Assembly (NCBI GenBank): GCA_028583605.1
Contig: CM053331.1
Location: forward strand, 9,656,857 to 9,720,856
From: Dastarcus helophoroides
Lineage: Eukaryota > Arthropoda > Insecta > Coleoptera > Bothrideridae
Direction of reading: 5' to 3'
DNA: 64,000 bases
Below, in pieces: positions 33,291 to 43,780 of the stretch (positions are counted from its first letter, which is position 1; each line of letters begins with the position of its first letter). The notes beneath the pieces are model-generated. The model was given only the letters and a program-made list of their open reading frames with translations. It was not told the origin of the DNA and did not search any database. The translations under genes were made by a program, and so were the position numbers.

Positions 33291-34045
33291 TTATGAATGA
33301 CCAGCAGGGCAAACCCCAAGGTTTTATTTTTTCAAATTTGTCAGTTTAGTCGCGAAATATCCATTTTTTTTTGAGTTGAACCTTAAAATATTGCCATTAT
33401 ACTTAACTTTTCGGAATTAACTCTGAAAGTTTAAACCTTTAAAGCTAAATAATTGATTTAAAGTGCAACTAAAAAAGAGAATTAAAATTTTGTGGTTTAA
33501 GCTTTAAATTTTTAGAACAAAGTTAAATTTCTTGAAAATCTAATTAATTTTAGAAATATGCTGATATTTTTATTTTTTTAAAAATATCAAATGCAAATTT
33601 TGGTTCTAATCTCAAATTTTCGATTTTCTTAGTAGTATAGCAGCACAGTAAAATAAAAACCTTTCCTTCCGACATTGAGGGCGTAAATTTCGATTCTTAA
33701 GTAAAATTTTTAGCAAAAAGGCAAAAATTTAAAACAAAAATTTTTTGAAAAAAATATTTCTAGAAAATTTTTAAATTGAGATTGCTCTATAAAAACTTCC
33801 AATTTTGCTTTAATTTTCCAGTTTAAAAATTTAAACAGTTTTTACATATAACTCTTTTTTAAATTTTAAATATTTGAAGAAGTTTTTTAAATTCTTAAAA
33901 ACTTTTCAAATTTGTTTCTGAACTCCAAATTTCAAGTTTTATTTTGAAATTTCAAAACTGGTTTTCATTTAAGTTTCAATCAAATTTAGACCAAAAAATT
34001 TCTACTTTTGCATTGATTTGGCAGTAGCTAGTTTTTAAGGATTTT
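33291..34045 (+). repeat. AT-rich degenerate tract
   Basis: TTTTGAAATTT, AAATTTTTAAA and TTCAAATTT words recur in loose order up to the left edge of the solo LTR. It is similar in style to the other tracts but with fewer TCGACTTT cores. Confidence 0.45.
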
Positions 34046-34054
34046 TTTTTATAT

Positions 34055-34383
34055 TGTTGCGCGCTGTCGGTTCAAATGATTAACATTTGGTGAATTGTAA
34101 CCACTTTATTTCTAGACTGATACCGGAACACTACAATTGTAATTCACTTACACTGTTTAATAAACTAACTTATTCATTGACTAACTAACTGAGGGAAAGC
34201 CCACCGGACCCCCTATATATAGATCCCGTTTCGGGTTCTAGAAACATTCAGCAGATAAAGGCTTATCGTATGCTGAAATTTCTGGAGCGCTTATCTGCCG
34301 TTTGATTTATTATTCCGGCCACTTTCCCTTATCAAATTTTCTAGAAAATTCCGAACTAAACTTTATAATTACATTTTGTTACA
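34055..34383 (-). mobile_element. Solo LTR of an LTR retrotransposon
   Basis: On the minus strand it begins TGTAACAAAATG and ends GCGCGCAACA, the TG...CA form of LTRs. It is flanked by ATAT (34051-34054 and 34384-34387), a 4-bp target duplication. Inside, on the minus strand, are a TATATATAG promoter-like box (about 34214) and, further on, GAATAAG and AATAAAG words that could serve in polyadenylation. No internal coding region is attached, so it probably formed by recombination between two LTRs. The 4-bp duplication fits a Ty3/gypsy-type source, but the lineage is not resolved. Confidence 0.75.
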
Positions 34384-34436
34384 ATATATTTTTGAAATGA
34401 AAAAGTTATGATTTTATTTATATACATTATTATTTA

Positions 34437-35902
34437 TACAGGGTGGACCATAAGTAATGATACATAGAGCAAGAATGGATTTTTCGTCTAAAAGTAACGT
34501 GATTTAGATACATTTATCTTATACCAAAAGTTGATATTAACAGAGATATAGTGTGATTTTTTCGCATAACTGATGAACACATTTCACTATAGACAAGAAA
34601 TTCGGCATAGGGGGGTTTCTTTGGTCAAGAAATTCTAATTTGTTAACAGATTGCCACTAACTCATAGGGGGCGGCACCTGCGCTACCTTGTATTATTCTA
34701 AAGCATCATAACTTTTTGTGCCTTTCTGTAGACTTATTTTAAATAGATATTTTTATTTACCTATATCTTCTACGTTAAAAAGGTATACTTCCTAAATGTT
34801 GATACAAGCAACCGTTTTCCAGATATTTGCCCTCAAAGTTTGCAGTACGTTTATTTAAAGTTATGTAAATGTGAATTATTCGCAGTAGATTTCAAAAAAA
34901 AAGTAATAAAACTGACTCTAAAATAGTTTATATCAAATATTACTCTACTGACATTATTACTACAAATATTTTTTCTAAAGCAAATTTAAATAAAATACCA
35001 AAATAAAATTACTTTAAAAAATAAGTATGTGGGAAATGACTTTTTTTATGTAAAGGAATTGTAAACAATTAAAAATCTAGCTCTCTTTTATTGAAATTCA
35101 TCTCCAGATATCTGCTTTGACCACACAGATTATTAAAATTTTCTTGTGGGACTCAGACATCATATCACATATCTCTATGTTAGAAAATAAATTACGTCTT
35201 CAGTTTTTATATTTTCTTTATTGAGATTTTCAAAATTTAGGTAAAAATATTATCAGCAAAGTTATATTTGACAAAAATAACTTTCAAAGCTGTCTTATGA
35301 TTACGTCTTAATTTTTTGAATTTTCTTTATTGAGATTTTCAAAATTTAGGTAAAAATATTATCAGCAAAGTTATATTTGACAAAAATAACTTTCAAAGCT
35401 GTCTTATGATTACTTTTTTTCAAGCCTACTTCGAAAATTTAATATCTTGCTAATTTAAAACCAAGGCACGTCAAGCTTTAAAGGCAAATATCTTGGAAAC
35501 GGTTGCTCGTATCGACTTTTAGAAAGTGCCCCTTTTTTACGCAAAAAATGTGGGGAAATCAAATAACCCATTTGAAATTAATATACGTGGGTGCACAAAA
35601 AAGTTATGATGATTTAGAATTATGCAGGATAGCGCAGGTAGCGCCCCCTATCAGCTATTGGTAATATGTTAGCATATTAGAGTTTGTCGACTTAAGAAAC
35701 CTCCTTGTTTTAAATTTCGTGTCTATATTACAATTCATTTCATAGTTATACGGAAAAATCGAATTTTTTTTTTTCAAATTTGACACCCTGTATCTTTGTT
35801 AATATCAACTTTTGGTATAAGATAAATGTAGCTGCATCACATTATTTTTATTCGAAAAACCCACCATTACTCTGTGTACCATTACTTATGGTCCACCCTG
35901 TG
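34437..35902. mobile_element. Long-TIR non-autonomous DNA element, TA target site
   Basis: The left end is TACAGGGTGGACCATAAGTA and the right end inverted is CACAGGGTGGACCATAAGTA, each flanked by TA (34435-34436 and 35903-35904). The arms remain alignable inward for several hundred bases: the GATATTAACA / ATCAACTTTTGGTATAAGAT block, the GGGGGCG(G/C)..CCTGCGCTA block, and the AAGTTATGATG block on the opposite side. No transposase. The frame at 35780-36028 runs across the right end and is accidental. The interior contains a 109-bp tandem duplication. Confidence 0.85.
35194..35411. repeat. 109-bp tandem duplication
   Basis: Two nearly identical head-to-tail copies start at 35194 and 35303 (both ACGTCTT..., then TTTCTTTATTGAGATTTTC, and ending GCTGTCTTATGATT). 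The differences are confined to a few bases near the start, so the duplication is recent relative to the host element. Confidence 0.9.
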
Positions 35903-35904
35903 TA

Positions 35905-37204
35905 TGTCCAAGGTGTTGAAAAAATAATTAAAGTAAGTTTAAATTTCAAGTTTTATTTGTTTACAAGTTCGACTTTTGAAATGAAAATTTCTATGAAAAA
36001 TATATCAAGTTCACATTTTTTGAAGTGAAAACTTCTTTAGGCGTTTTAAGCAATTAAAGACAGAAAACAAATGAATGGTTATTCATTACCTACAAACGCC
36101 ATTTTAAACTATTAGTCGATTGCTGTATCACTGCGCCCCGGCCTTACTCCTGAATTTAAATTGAATATGCAAAACTGTGTATACTATAATTGTATAAATT
36201 GTGTTTTAATTTGATTATTATTATCTCGATTCTCCCCGTAAGTCAAAATTTTGAATATTAGAAAAGATAAAATCCTGATAAAATTCTGGCAGGCCGGCAG
36301 GCGTCAATTCAAAATGAGCCGTGCGAGATAAGCGAGACAATGGTAACAAAGTCACGCTTCACACAAAACGCTGTCAATTTTGGAGGTTATTTGTCATTTG
36401 TTCTATTATGAAATTGATTTCTTTTTCAGATTAAAATCTCGTATAGGTAACTTACAAAGAAACGATGAGCAGCTTTATATTATATAGTATTGCTGTTTAT
36501 TTATATAAAAATATACGTTGATGAGCGAGAATGCGATTATCGAGAAGGCAGTTAAAATCTAATGAACTAGGAACTTTAAAAAGGCAATTATGGGGCCATT
36601 GTGAACGTTTTTAAAAATGGGCGAAAAATGTTTTAAACATTTACTCAGTTAAATTGAAGCCAGAAGGAGATATCCTAAAATAACATGGAGTTTTAAGGGG
36701 TATCAATAATTAATAACATTTTAAACATTATTTGCTTTTTTTATGACCAAAGTTTAATGTATCCTTTTCATGTAGCTTAGTGAACTATTTTTTATAAATA
36801 CAGGTGATGTAGAAAGCTGCCTATAAAGCAATTATTGATAGATACATAAAAGTAAAATTGTTTTAATACATTTGAATATTTAAAATTAATTCAACATATT
36901 ATGCATATCGATTCATCCAACGAAGACTGTAATAACTCATTATTGGCAGTATTAAGATAATTCAAATGAAAGTGTTGCTATGCAAACATAAAATTTAAAT
37001 AGTGCGACAGGTTTTTTAATATGTAGTAACCCAAAATAAACCAGATCAAAGACTAGATCGTATACAAATATAAATACTAGAAATAATAATTTTAATTTTA
37101 AAATTCTAACATATTTATTATTTTTATAACAATTTGAAAAAAAAAACACTTCTATATCATAGTTTTAAATGTTTACTTCCGTCGGCAGTCCCGATAACTC
37201 CTCA
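35905..37204. other. Intergenic DNA, no recognised gene
   Basis: AT-rich with short accidental frames (36952-37149 minus). A slightly GC-richer patch, GGCAGGCCGGCAGGCG, lies at about 36288-36303. Nothing else supported. Confidence 0.4.
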
Positions 37205-37264
37205 ATTTTTTTAAAGAATGATAGATGAAATGAGGGACTATGCAAAAAAGAAAAATAAAAGGCC

Positions 37265-37505
37265 AATTTCAAAGCATCAGAGCACGGTAACTCAGTATGT
37301 CCACCATACCAGAGGCGAAACTCTTCTGAATTGAAAATTGGTACAAAGGATAAGAAAGTCTAGACAGAAGAGCACGGTAACTCAGTATGTCCACCATACC
37401 AGAGGCGAAACTCTTCTGAATTGAAACTTTGTACAAAAGAAAGTTTAGGCAGAAGAGCACGGTAACTCAGTATGTCCACCATACCAGAGGCGAAACTCTT
37501 CTGAC
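37265..37505 (-). repeat. Three tandem 3'-UTR hairpin units (minus PLE copy)
   Basis: Mirror image of 40560-40800: three units, each containing CAGAAGAGTTTCGCCTCTGG and ending GTGCTCTTCTG on the minus strand. Confidence 0.85.
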
Positions 37506-37550
37506 AGGAAAGAGGGAAAGGGAAACTTTATATACCACGCGTCTGTGCGA

Positions 37551-39857
37551 TCACTTCCGAAGATTTCCGATGGTTGGTTTCCAGATGGAGGAAAACATGT
37601 AACCTTCGTCTCTGTTGATGTTATTGGGGAATTTTTGGATTTCGATGGCCTCGCGTATCTTCCTATTATAGTAATTGGGAATATTGGATATAATTGAAAT
37701 ATTATCAAAGAGAATCTTATGTCCGGTCTCATGTTGATGTTCGGCAATGACTGACTGCGAAAATAAACTAGACCTAAGACACCTTTGGTGCTCGGATATT
37801 CGCGTCTTAAATAATCGCCCCGTTTCTCCGATGTACACTGAACCACAAGAACAAGGAACCCTATACACGCCATTAGAACAAAAGGATGAAATTTTATCTT
37901 TGGGAGATGGGAGGAGCTGTTGGATCTTTGAGGATGATGAAAAAATGAGTTTGATGTTGTGTTTTCTCAATAATTTTCCGAGTTGATCTGTTACTCCGCG
38001 AACATAAGGAAGAAAGCCTTTAGAAGAAACTATTGAGTTTTGTGAAGGACGAGGGGTAGGGTGAAGATGTCGTTTAATGACAGTTTCAATGTCGTGCGAT
38101 TTGTAACCATTGTTGCGGAGGTTGAAACGAATATTGTTCAACTCGTCTAAAAGATTTATTGGTTGTGAAATTGCTACAGCTCGTGAAACCAGTGAATTTA
38201 TGACGGAACGTTTTTGGGAAGGGTGATGATGGGACTCTGCATGCAAATAACGATTAGTATGGGTGGGTTTTCGATAAACGGAATGAGAAACGCGACCGTT
38301 TGGTAAACGAGTGACCAGTACGTCAAGAAAGGGAAGAGAACCATTGTTTTCGATTTCCATAGTGAAGCTAATAGAGGAATGTAAACTGTTTAGGTGTTCC
38401 AAAAATAAATTTAGTGAATCCTTGCCATGTGGCCATACAATAAATGTGTCATCTACATACCGAAGCCAAACCTTGGGTTTTAAATCTGCAGTTTCCAACG
38501 CAGTGTTTTCGAAAGATTCCATAAAAATATTTGCTACGACTGGGGATAAGGGAGAACCCATCGGGGTGCCGGAGACTTGTTTATAGAAACTGCCATTAAA
38601 AGAAAAATAAGTCGATGTGAGACACATTTCAGTTAAATCAGCTAGAGAATCTGCATTCTCTTTGCCTGAAAGTAATTGACGAATTATCGTCATGGAGTCG
38701 GAAACTGGGACGTTTGTGAATAGTGAAGTGACGTCAAAACTTACTAATATGTCGTTGGGGTCTAGGGTTAATTCGGACAATAATTCGACAAAGTGTTTGG
38801 AATTTAGGACGTGTGATGATGTGTTTCCGGTATATGACTTGAGGATGTTAGATAAGTATTTCGAGACATTGTAGGTAGGTGAATTTATCGTGCTGACAAT
38901 GGGCCTAAGAGGAATATTGGGTTTGTGAATTTTGGGGAGACCATAAAGACGAGGTGGTTTGGATTCTTTCGGAACAAGATGTCTGAGAGTGTCTGCGGGC
39001 AAATTTGAGGATTTTAGTTTCGATTTTAGTTCACGTTCAATTTTGGTTGTTGGGTCCCGAGGAAGAGGAATATAGGATCCGTCATTTAACAGGGCATTAA
39101 TTTTGGATGCATAATCGGATTTATCCAAGATGACAGTTGCATTACCTTTGTCAGCCGAAAGAATAGTGATTGAAGAATCTGTTTTTAGGGTTTTAAGGGC
39201 ACATCTTTCTTCTCTAGAAATGTTGGACTTTGGTGGTTTGGCATGTTTTAGAATTTTTGTGGTTTGAAAACGAATGGGATCTGCAACCTCCTTGGGGAGA
39301 GTTCTGATGGAAGACTCTACCGCACTGATTATTTCTTCGGTTGGAATTTTTCTTGGGGCGACAGCAAAATTCAGTCCTTTGGATAAGATGGTCTGTTCGT
39401 TATCCGATAGTGGACGGGAAGACAAATTGACTACTGTTTTTGAGACTGAACTATGAGTTTTGACCTTGGGACTTAGGGATTCGAATTTCTTCTTGTGTTT
39501 CAGATTTTCTAATTCAAAGGTTTTTTCGGATTGATTATAGGATATGGCGTCGAAATGACTCCAATGTTCAACCGACAACCTATTCGAAAGTTCCAGATGG
39601 AGTTCGAGCAATTGTCGGGAAATCGAAGCCAAATCGCGTTTAATCCTTTTAATCATATCCCGGACAAGAGACAAACCAGCTTTATGAAGAATTTTGAATG
39701 AAGAATTGGTTCTAAAGTTATCCCTGATTCTAAAAGATTTTGGAATTAAATTGTGATCCCTGCAACGCGACAGAAAGGTTAGATTGGAAATGAGCTTAGA
39801 AAACCCACCCATACTAATCGTTATTTGCATGCAGAGTCCCATCATCACCCTTCCCAA
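37551..39857 (-). CDS. Penelope-like reverse transcriptase with GIY-YIG endonuclease
   Basis: A 768-codon frame without internal stops. The first 20 or so residues are read through the inverted junction and are not PLE sequence; homologous protein begins near residue 20, and the native start may be missing. Residues 20-230 form a basic, helical N-terminal region. The reverse transcriptase follows: SADKGNATVILDK (about 233), RPIVSTINSPTYNVSKYLS (about 325), SFDVTSLFTNVP (about 372), GTPMGSPLSPVVANIFMES (about 430), the catalytic RYVDDTF (about 466), and LPFLDVLV. After a linker with YRKPTHTNRYLHAESHHHP comes the GIY-YIG nuclease (about 664-720): NGVYRVPCSC, VYIGETGR, ISEHQR and HQHETGHK. The enzyme nicks DNA and primes reverse transcription there, and its RT is related to telomerase. 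Intactness and near identity with the neighbouring copy point to recent activity. Confidence 0.92.
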   Translation of the reverse strand: MGRVMMGLCMQITISMGGFSKLISNLTFLSRCRDHNLIPKSFRIRDNFRTNSSFKILHKAGLSLVRDMIKRIKRDLASISRQLLELHLELSNRLSVEHWSHFDAISYNQSEKTFELENLKHKKKFESLSPKVKTHSSVSKTVVNLSSRPLSDNEQTILSKGLNFAVAPRKIPTEEIISAVESSIRTLPKEVADPIRFQTTKILKHAKPPKSNISREERCALKTLKTDSSITILSADKGNATVILDKSDYASKINALLNDGSYIPLPRDPTTKIERELKSKLKSSNLPADTLRHLVPKESKPPRLYGLPKIHKPNIPLRPIVSTINSPTYNVSKYLSNILKSYTGNTSSHVLNSKHFVELLSELTLDPNDILVSFDVTSLFTNVPVSDSMTIIRQLLSGKENADSLADLTEMCLTSTYFSFNGSFYKQVSGTPMGSPLSPVVANIFMESFENTALETADLKPKVWLRYVDDTFIVWPHGKDSLNLFLEHLNSLHSSISFTMEIENNGSLPFLDVLVTRLPNGRVSHSVYRKPTHTNRYLHAESHHHPSQKRSVINSLVSRAVAISQPINLLDELNNIRFNLRNNGYKSHDIETVIKRHLHPTPRPSQNSIVSSKGFLPYVRGVTDQLGKLLRKHNIKLIFSSSSKIQQLLPSPKDKISSFCSNGVYRVPCSCGSVYIGETGRLFKTRISEHQRCLRSSLFSQSVIAEHQHETGHKILFDNISIISNIPNYYNRKIREAIEIQKFPNNINRDEGYMFSSIWKPTIGNLRK

Positions 39858-40520
39858 AAACGTTCCGTCATAAATTCACTGGTTTCACGAGCTGTAGCAA
39901 TTTCACAACCAATAAATCTTTTAGACGAGTTGAACAATATTCGTTTCAACCTCCGCAACAATGGTTACAAATCGCACGACATTGAAACTGTCATTAAACG
40001 ACATCTTCACCCTACCCCTCGTCCTTCACAAAATTCAATAGTTTCTTCTAAAGCCTTTCTTCCTTATGTTCGCGGAGTAACAGATCAAATCGGAAAATTA
40101 TTGAGAAAACACAACATTAAACCCACTTTTTCATCATCCTCAAAGATCCAACAGCTCCTTCCATCTCCCAAAGATAAAATTTCATCCTTTTGTTCTAATG
40201 GCGTGTATAGGGTTCCTTGTTCTTGTGGTTCAGTGTACATCGGAGAAACGGGGCGATCATTTAAGACGCGAATATCCGAGCACCAAAGGTGTCTTAGGTC
40301 TGGTTTATTTTCGCAGTCAGCCATTGCCGAACATCAACATGAGACCGGACATAAGATTCTCTTCGACAATATTTCAATTATATCCAATATTCCCAATTAC
40401 TATAATAGGAAGATACGCGAGGCCATCGAAATCCAAAAATTCCCCAATAACATCAACAGAGACGAAGGTTACATGTTTTCCTCCATCTGGAAACCAACCA
40501 TCGGAAATCTTCGGAAGTGA
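39796..40520 (+). pseudogene. 5'-truncated PLE copy: linker and GIY-YIG domain
   Basis: The plus-strand open frame encodes the last 230 residues of the PLE protein, from HAESHHHPSQKRSVIN through the GIY-YIG domain (NGVYRVPCSCGSVYIGETGR) to the same C-terminus, WKPTIGNLRK. It lacks the whole reverse transcriptase, so it is a partial copy even though no stop interrupts it. Only a handful of residues differ from the minus copy. Together with the sequence to 40990 it supplies the complete 3' terminus of the paired element. Confidence 0.88.
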
Positions 40521-40559
40521 TCGCACAGACGCGTGGTATATAAAGTTTCCCTTTCCCTC

Positions 40560-40800
40560 TTTCCTGTCAGAAGAGTTTCGCCTCTGGTATGGTGGACATA
40601 CTGAGTTACCGTGCTCTTCTGCCTAAACTTTCTTTTGTACAAAGTTTCAATTCAGAAGAGTTTCGCCTCTGGTATGGTGGACATACTGAGTTACCGTGCT
40701 CTTCTGTCTAGACTTTCTTATCCTTTGTACCAATTTTCAATTCAGAAGAGTTTCGCCTCTGGTATGGTGGACATACTGAGTTACCGTGCTCTGATGCTTT
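40560..40800 (+). repeat. Three tandem 3'-UTR hairpin units (plus PLE copy)
   Basis: Units of about 80-90 bp repeat three times directly after the stop codon. Each has CAGAAGAG, then TTTCGCCTCTGGTATGG, then TGGACATACTGAGTTACC and CTCTTCTG (the third ends CTCTGATG). CAGAAGAG and CTCTTCTG pair, so each unit can fold as a stem with a loop of about 37 nt in RNA. Spacers differ (a short one after unit 1, a longer one after unit 2). The older copies at 7.4 and 8.1 kb have two units. A role in template recognition by the PLE enzyme is conceivable but unproven. Confidence 0.85.
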
Positions 40801-40862
40801 GAAATTGGCCTTTTATTTTTCTTTTTTTGCATAGTCCCTCATTTCATCTATTTTTCTTTCTT

Positions 40863-40907
40863 TGTTCCTGAAGAAGCCCCCTACGATGGTGGGCGAAACG
40901 TCGAACA
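40863..40907 (+). ncRNA. Minimal hammerhead ribozyme motif in the PLE 3' end (intact core)
   Basis: Stem I: TGTTC (40863-40867) pairs with GAACA (40903-40907). Core CTGAAGA (40868-40874), one unpaired A, helix II GCCC (40876-40879) with GGGC (40891-40894 region), core GAAA (40895-40898), then CGTC. The A-C-G-T segment is self-complementary, so helix III can form only between two molecules. The predicted cleavage is after C40902 of the GTC triplet. Minimal hammerheads with this design are documented in Penelope-like elements and proposed to work as dimers. All invariant core bases are present, the only copy here with core and both stems intact. Confidence 0.75.
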
Positions 40908-41004
40908 CTTTTAGTAGTTCTGTGACACGGTCCAATCCCGGAAGAAGTATATCCTGTACTGACTCTGGCCGTGGAAGCCTTCGCTATCATATTTTTTAAA
41001 GAAT

Positions 41005-41671
41005 TTTGACTTCCCTTTGAATTTTAAGTTTCAACTTACAATTTCTAAGGATATGTTAATGATTTTAAGACTGAAACTTTTGCACAATTTTCCAAACCCA
41101 AAATCATGTTGTTTCTTTACTTCGACAAGATATTTTTGTGAGCCATAAATCAAAACGTAATGCTTGTTCTGTTACCCCCATTCATTTAGTTATGAAGGTT
41201 TATCTTGTTCTGTGGGTTGAAAGGCTGCAACTTTTACACAACTAAGGAAGCTTCCATAAAGTTCAAATGATTGATCACGAAATTATCGTAGTCTTTCGAT
41301 ATTACCAACTTTGTGGAAATTCTACTAACCGAGTTAGCTTCCCAGACAACTCGGGAGCGTGTGTGAAAAACGAATAAACCTGCAATATTCAGCTCGCAAT
41401 CCAACAAAGCTGGCAAAGTTTGATCTCAAACTTTTATTGGTTGGAAATCTTACAGGAGATTCAAGAGAACGACGCTTCTCAATTTTTTTCTAATTAATCC
41501 CAAATAAATCAGTATTTAATTGTTTTCCCAGCAATATGTTAATGGACAAAAAATTCCGCACCTTTTTACTCATCTAACCAATTTTCCATTTCCACTAATA
41601 ATAAAGATAACCAGATCATGTATAGGATCAGGAAAAGACAGTTAGTTTAATATTTTAATTCTACCTACGAG
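41005..41671. other. Intergenic DNA, nothing recognised
   Basis: No gene-like frame (41234-41416 minus has no motif). AT-rich. Confidence 0.4.
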
Positions 41672-41673
41672 TA

Positions 41674-43467
41674 CACAGGGTGTCCCACCGGGAATCGCGG
41701 CGATCGATATCTGGCAAAGTACTCATCTAAAACATTTGAAAATTTGGCAACTTAGCAAAGACAATAGGACCAACACAACTAAAATATCTGCAAAGTTGTA
41801 GTATTTCCGGTTATACCGGAAGTTGACACCGACTTCGTTATTTTAAATAAGATACCCTATATATTTTTGCATTTTTGGATTAAATTTATTATTTTAAGGT
41901 CACTTTAAATAACAAACATTGTTCCTTAAATTTATAGTTTTTAGGATAATTGGATTTTTATAAAAAATTTGACAGATGCAAGGTTCCACGAAATTCTTCG
42001 TATCTTTTTCCAGAAACAAGATATTTATTTCATATTTGGCATTTAAGTAGAACACGTACGAAGCTATCTTGCAAAATTTTCATAAGTTCAAAAACATTAA
42101 ACCGAGTGTTGAATTCAGGTCTGCATATTTTGGTAAATTTAAAGAGCAATAACTTTGTTATCTCAAATGGAACACCCTATATTTTTTCAGCCTATCTTAT
42201 GTAGATTTTAGTAACCTTTCACCTAATATTAGCTTTCTAGAAGTTGCTTTTAAAACTTTTAGAAATAATTGCAATTTTTTACCTTTTTTTGCCATTTCAC
42301 ATTAAATGAACTCTTATCGGTTTGCATATCAGTGATGTTATGAGTAAAAATAATTTCTATCGACAATTATACTGTTTGAAAATCATTTGTCAAATTATTT
42401 ATAGTTGATTTTATAGTGTGTGGTAATGCTAAAACGAAAACATCCTTGACCATCTGTTTTAGTAATGAGAATTATTTTAAATTGTTTATTATTTTCTGAT
42501 TATGTAACAGAGCAATTTCACAAACATGTGATACAGTGATAAATTTGCTGTTCTATATCCAATAAAGCGAATGGTAGAAAACCTCACCAACTTCGACTCC
42601 ATAAAAGAGAAATCAGATAAAAGAAAATCTGTTATTGATAATCAAAATGTCGAAATAGGATTTCCAATTATGTCGACTAGTCATGTTTTACTTTTAGCTA
42701 CACCACACACTATGAACTACTATAAGTAATTTTACTGATTGTTTCATAATTTAAATGTCGATATCGATTGTTTTTTTTTTAAGTACATTTCATTTGTTTG
42801 TACTTATTATGACACTGATATGCTACTCAGTAAGAATTCAATGGCCGTGAAATAAAAAAAAGTTAAAATTACAATTACTTCCAAAAGTTGTAAAAGAAAC
42901 TCCCGCAATACCTGTATCAGTTGAAAGATAATTTAAATCTGCATCAGAAAGGTCAAAAAAATTTAGGATGTTTTATTTGAGGTAACAAAGTTATCGGTGT
43001 TTGAATTTACTAAAATGTACGGTCGTGAAATCACCATTCGGTATAATGTTTATTAATCTATAAAAGTTGTCCAAGATAGCTTCGTATGTGTCCTACTCAT
43101 ATGCCAAATATGAAATAAATATCTAGTTTCTCGAAAAAGATACGAAGAATTTCGTAAAACTTTGCTTCTGTCAAATTTTTTATAAAAATCCAATTGTCTT
43201 AAAAAATATAAATTTTAGGAAAAATGTTTATCATTTAAAATGACCTTAAAATATTAAATTAAATCTAAAAATGCAAAAATATATAGGGTGTCTCATTTAA
43301 AATAACGAAGTTGGTGTCAACTTCCGGTATAATCGGAAATACTACAACTTTGGGAATATTTTATTGTGTTGGTCCTATCGCTTTTGTAAGTTGCCAAATT
43401 TTCAAATGTTTTAGATGAGTACTTTATCAGATATCGATCGCGACGATTCCCAGTGGGACACGCTGTA
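41674..43467. mobile_element. Long-TIR non-autonomous DNA element, TA target site
   Basis: The left end after TA (41672-41673) is CACAGGGTGTCCCACCGGGA; the right end, inverted after TA (43468-43469), is TACAGCGTGTCCCACTGGGA. The arms are very similar for about 430 bp or more (41674-42100 against 43030-43467), including the CGATCGATATCTG block and the TTCCGGTTATACCGGAAGTT block with its own palindrome. The centre (42.2-43.0 kb) is unique and has no transposase. The open frame at 41950-42204 lies mostly within an arm and has no motif. The long arms would form a strong hairpin in RNA or single-stranded DNA. Confidence 0.88.
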
Positions 43468-43780
43468 TACTTGTAACTCTGTACAGTTTTAGATTTTACT
43501 TCACTTAATGCCATTAATGGATTTTTTGTCATCCCGTTCAAAAAGAGATATTGCTGCTATACCCTTTTAAATCAACTATGAAAATTAAGAAAATATTTGA
43601 TTCATTTTTATCATAAATTGACACACCATCAACTTATGATGTTTAATAACGAAATTAGTACATCATAATAAACCAGTGGCCTTATCTACGCAATAGGTTT
43701 TTGTATCTGCATCCTCGCCCCCTTTTGAAGTAATAAAATCCGAAATTCTTGTACTGAATTGTAAATAATTCATATTTAAA

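Larger units (their letters stand above)
37220..40990. mobile_element. Penelope-like element: full-length copy head-to-head with a truncated copy
   Basis: A minus-strand copy (37220 to about 39795) and a plus-strand copy (about 39796-40990) meet head-to-head at a GAAAACCCACCC-type junction. The plus copy is a 5'-truncated version of the minus copy, and the shared part (about 1.1 kb) is nearly identical. The pair is flanked by ATTTTTTTAAAGAAT (37205-37219) and ATTTTTTAAAGAAT (40991-41004), a 14-15-bp target duplication with one base of length difference, so both copies entered together. The plus copy has the full 3' end with the ribozyme motif; the minus copy stops about 140 bp earlier and lacks it. 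Such partial flanking copies, direct or inverted, are typical of Penelope-like elements. Confidence 0.9.

Noticed and set aside
37747..39456. Plus-strand open frames across the Penelope gene
   Set aside because: They are antisense shadows of the 768-codon frame and have no motif.
40198..40802. Additional plus-strand frames over the truncated Penelope copy and its 3' repeats
   Set aside because: Alternate-frame readings of the GIY-YIG region and of tandem non-coding units.
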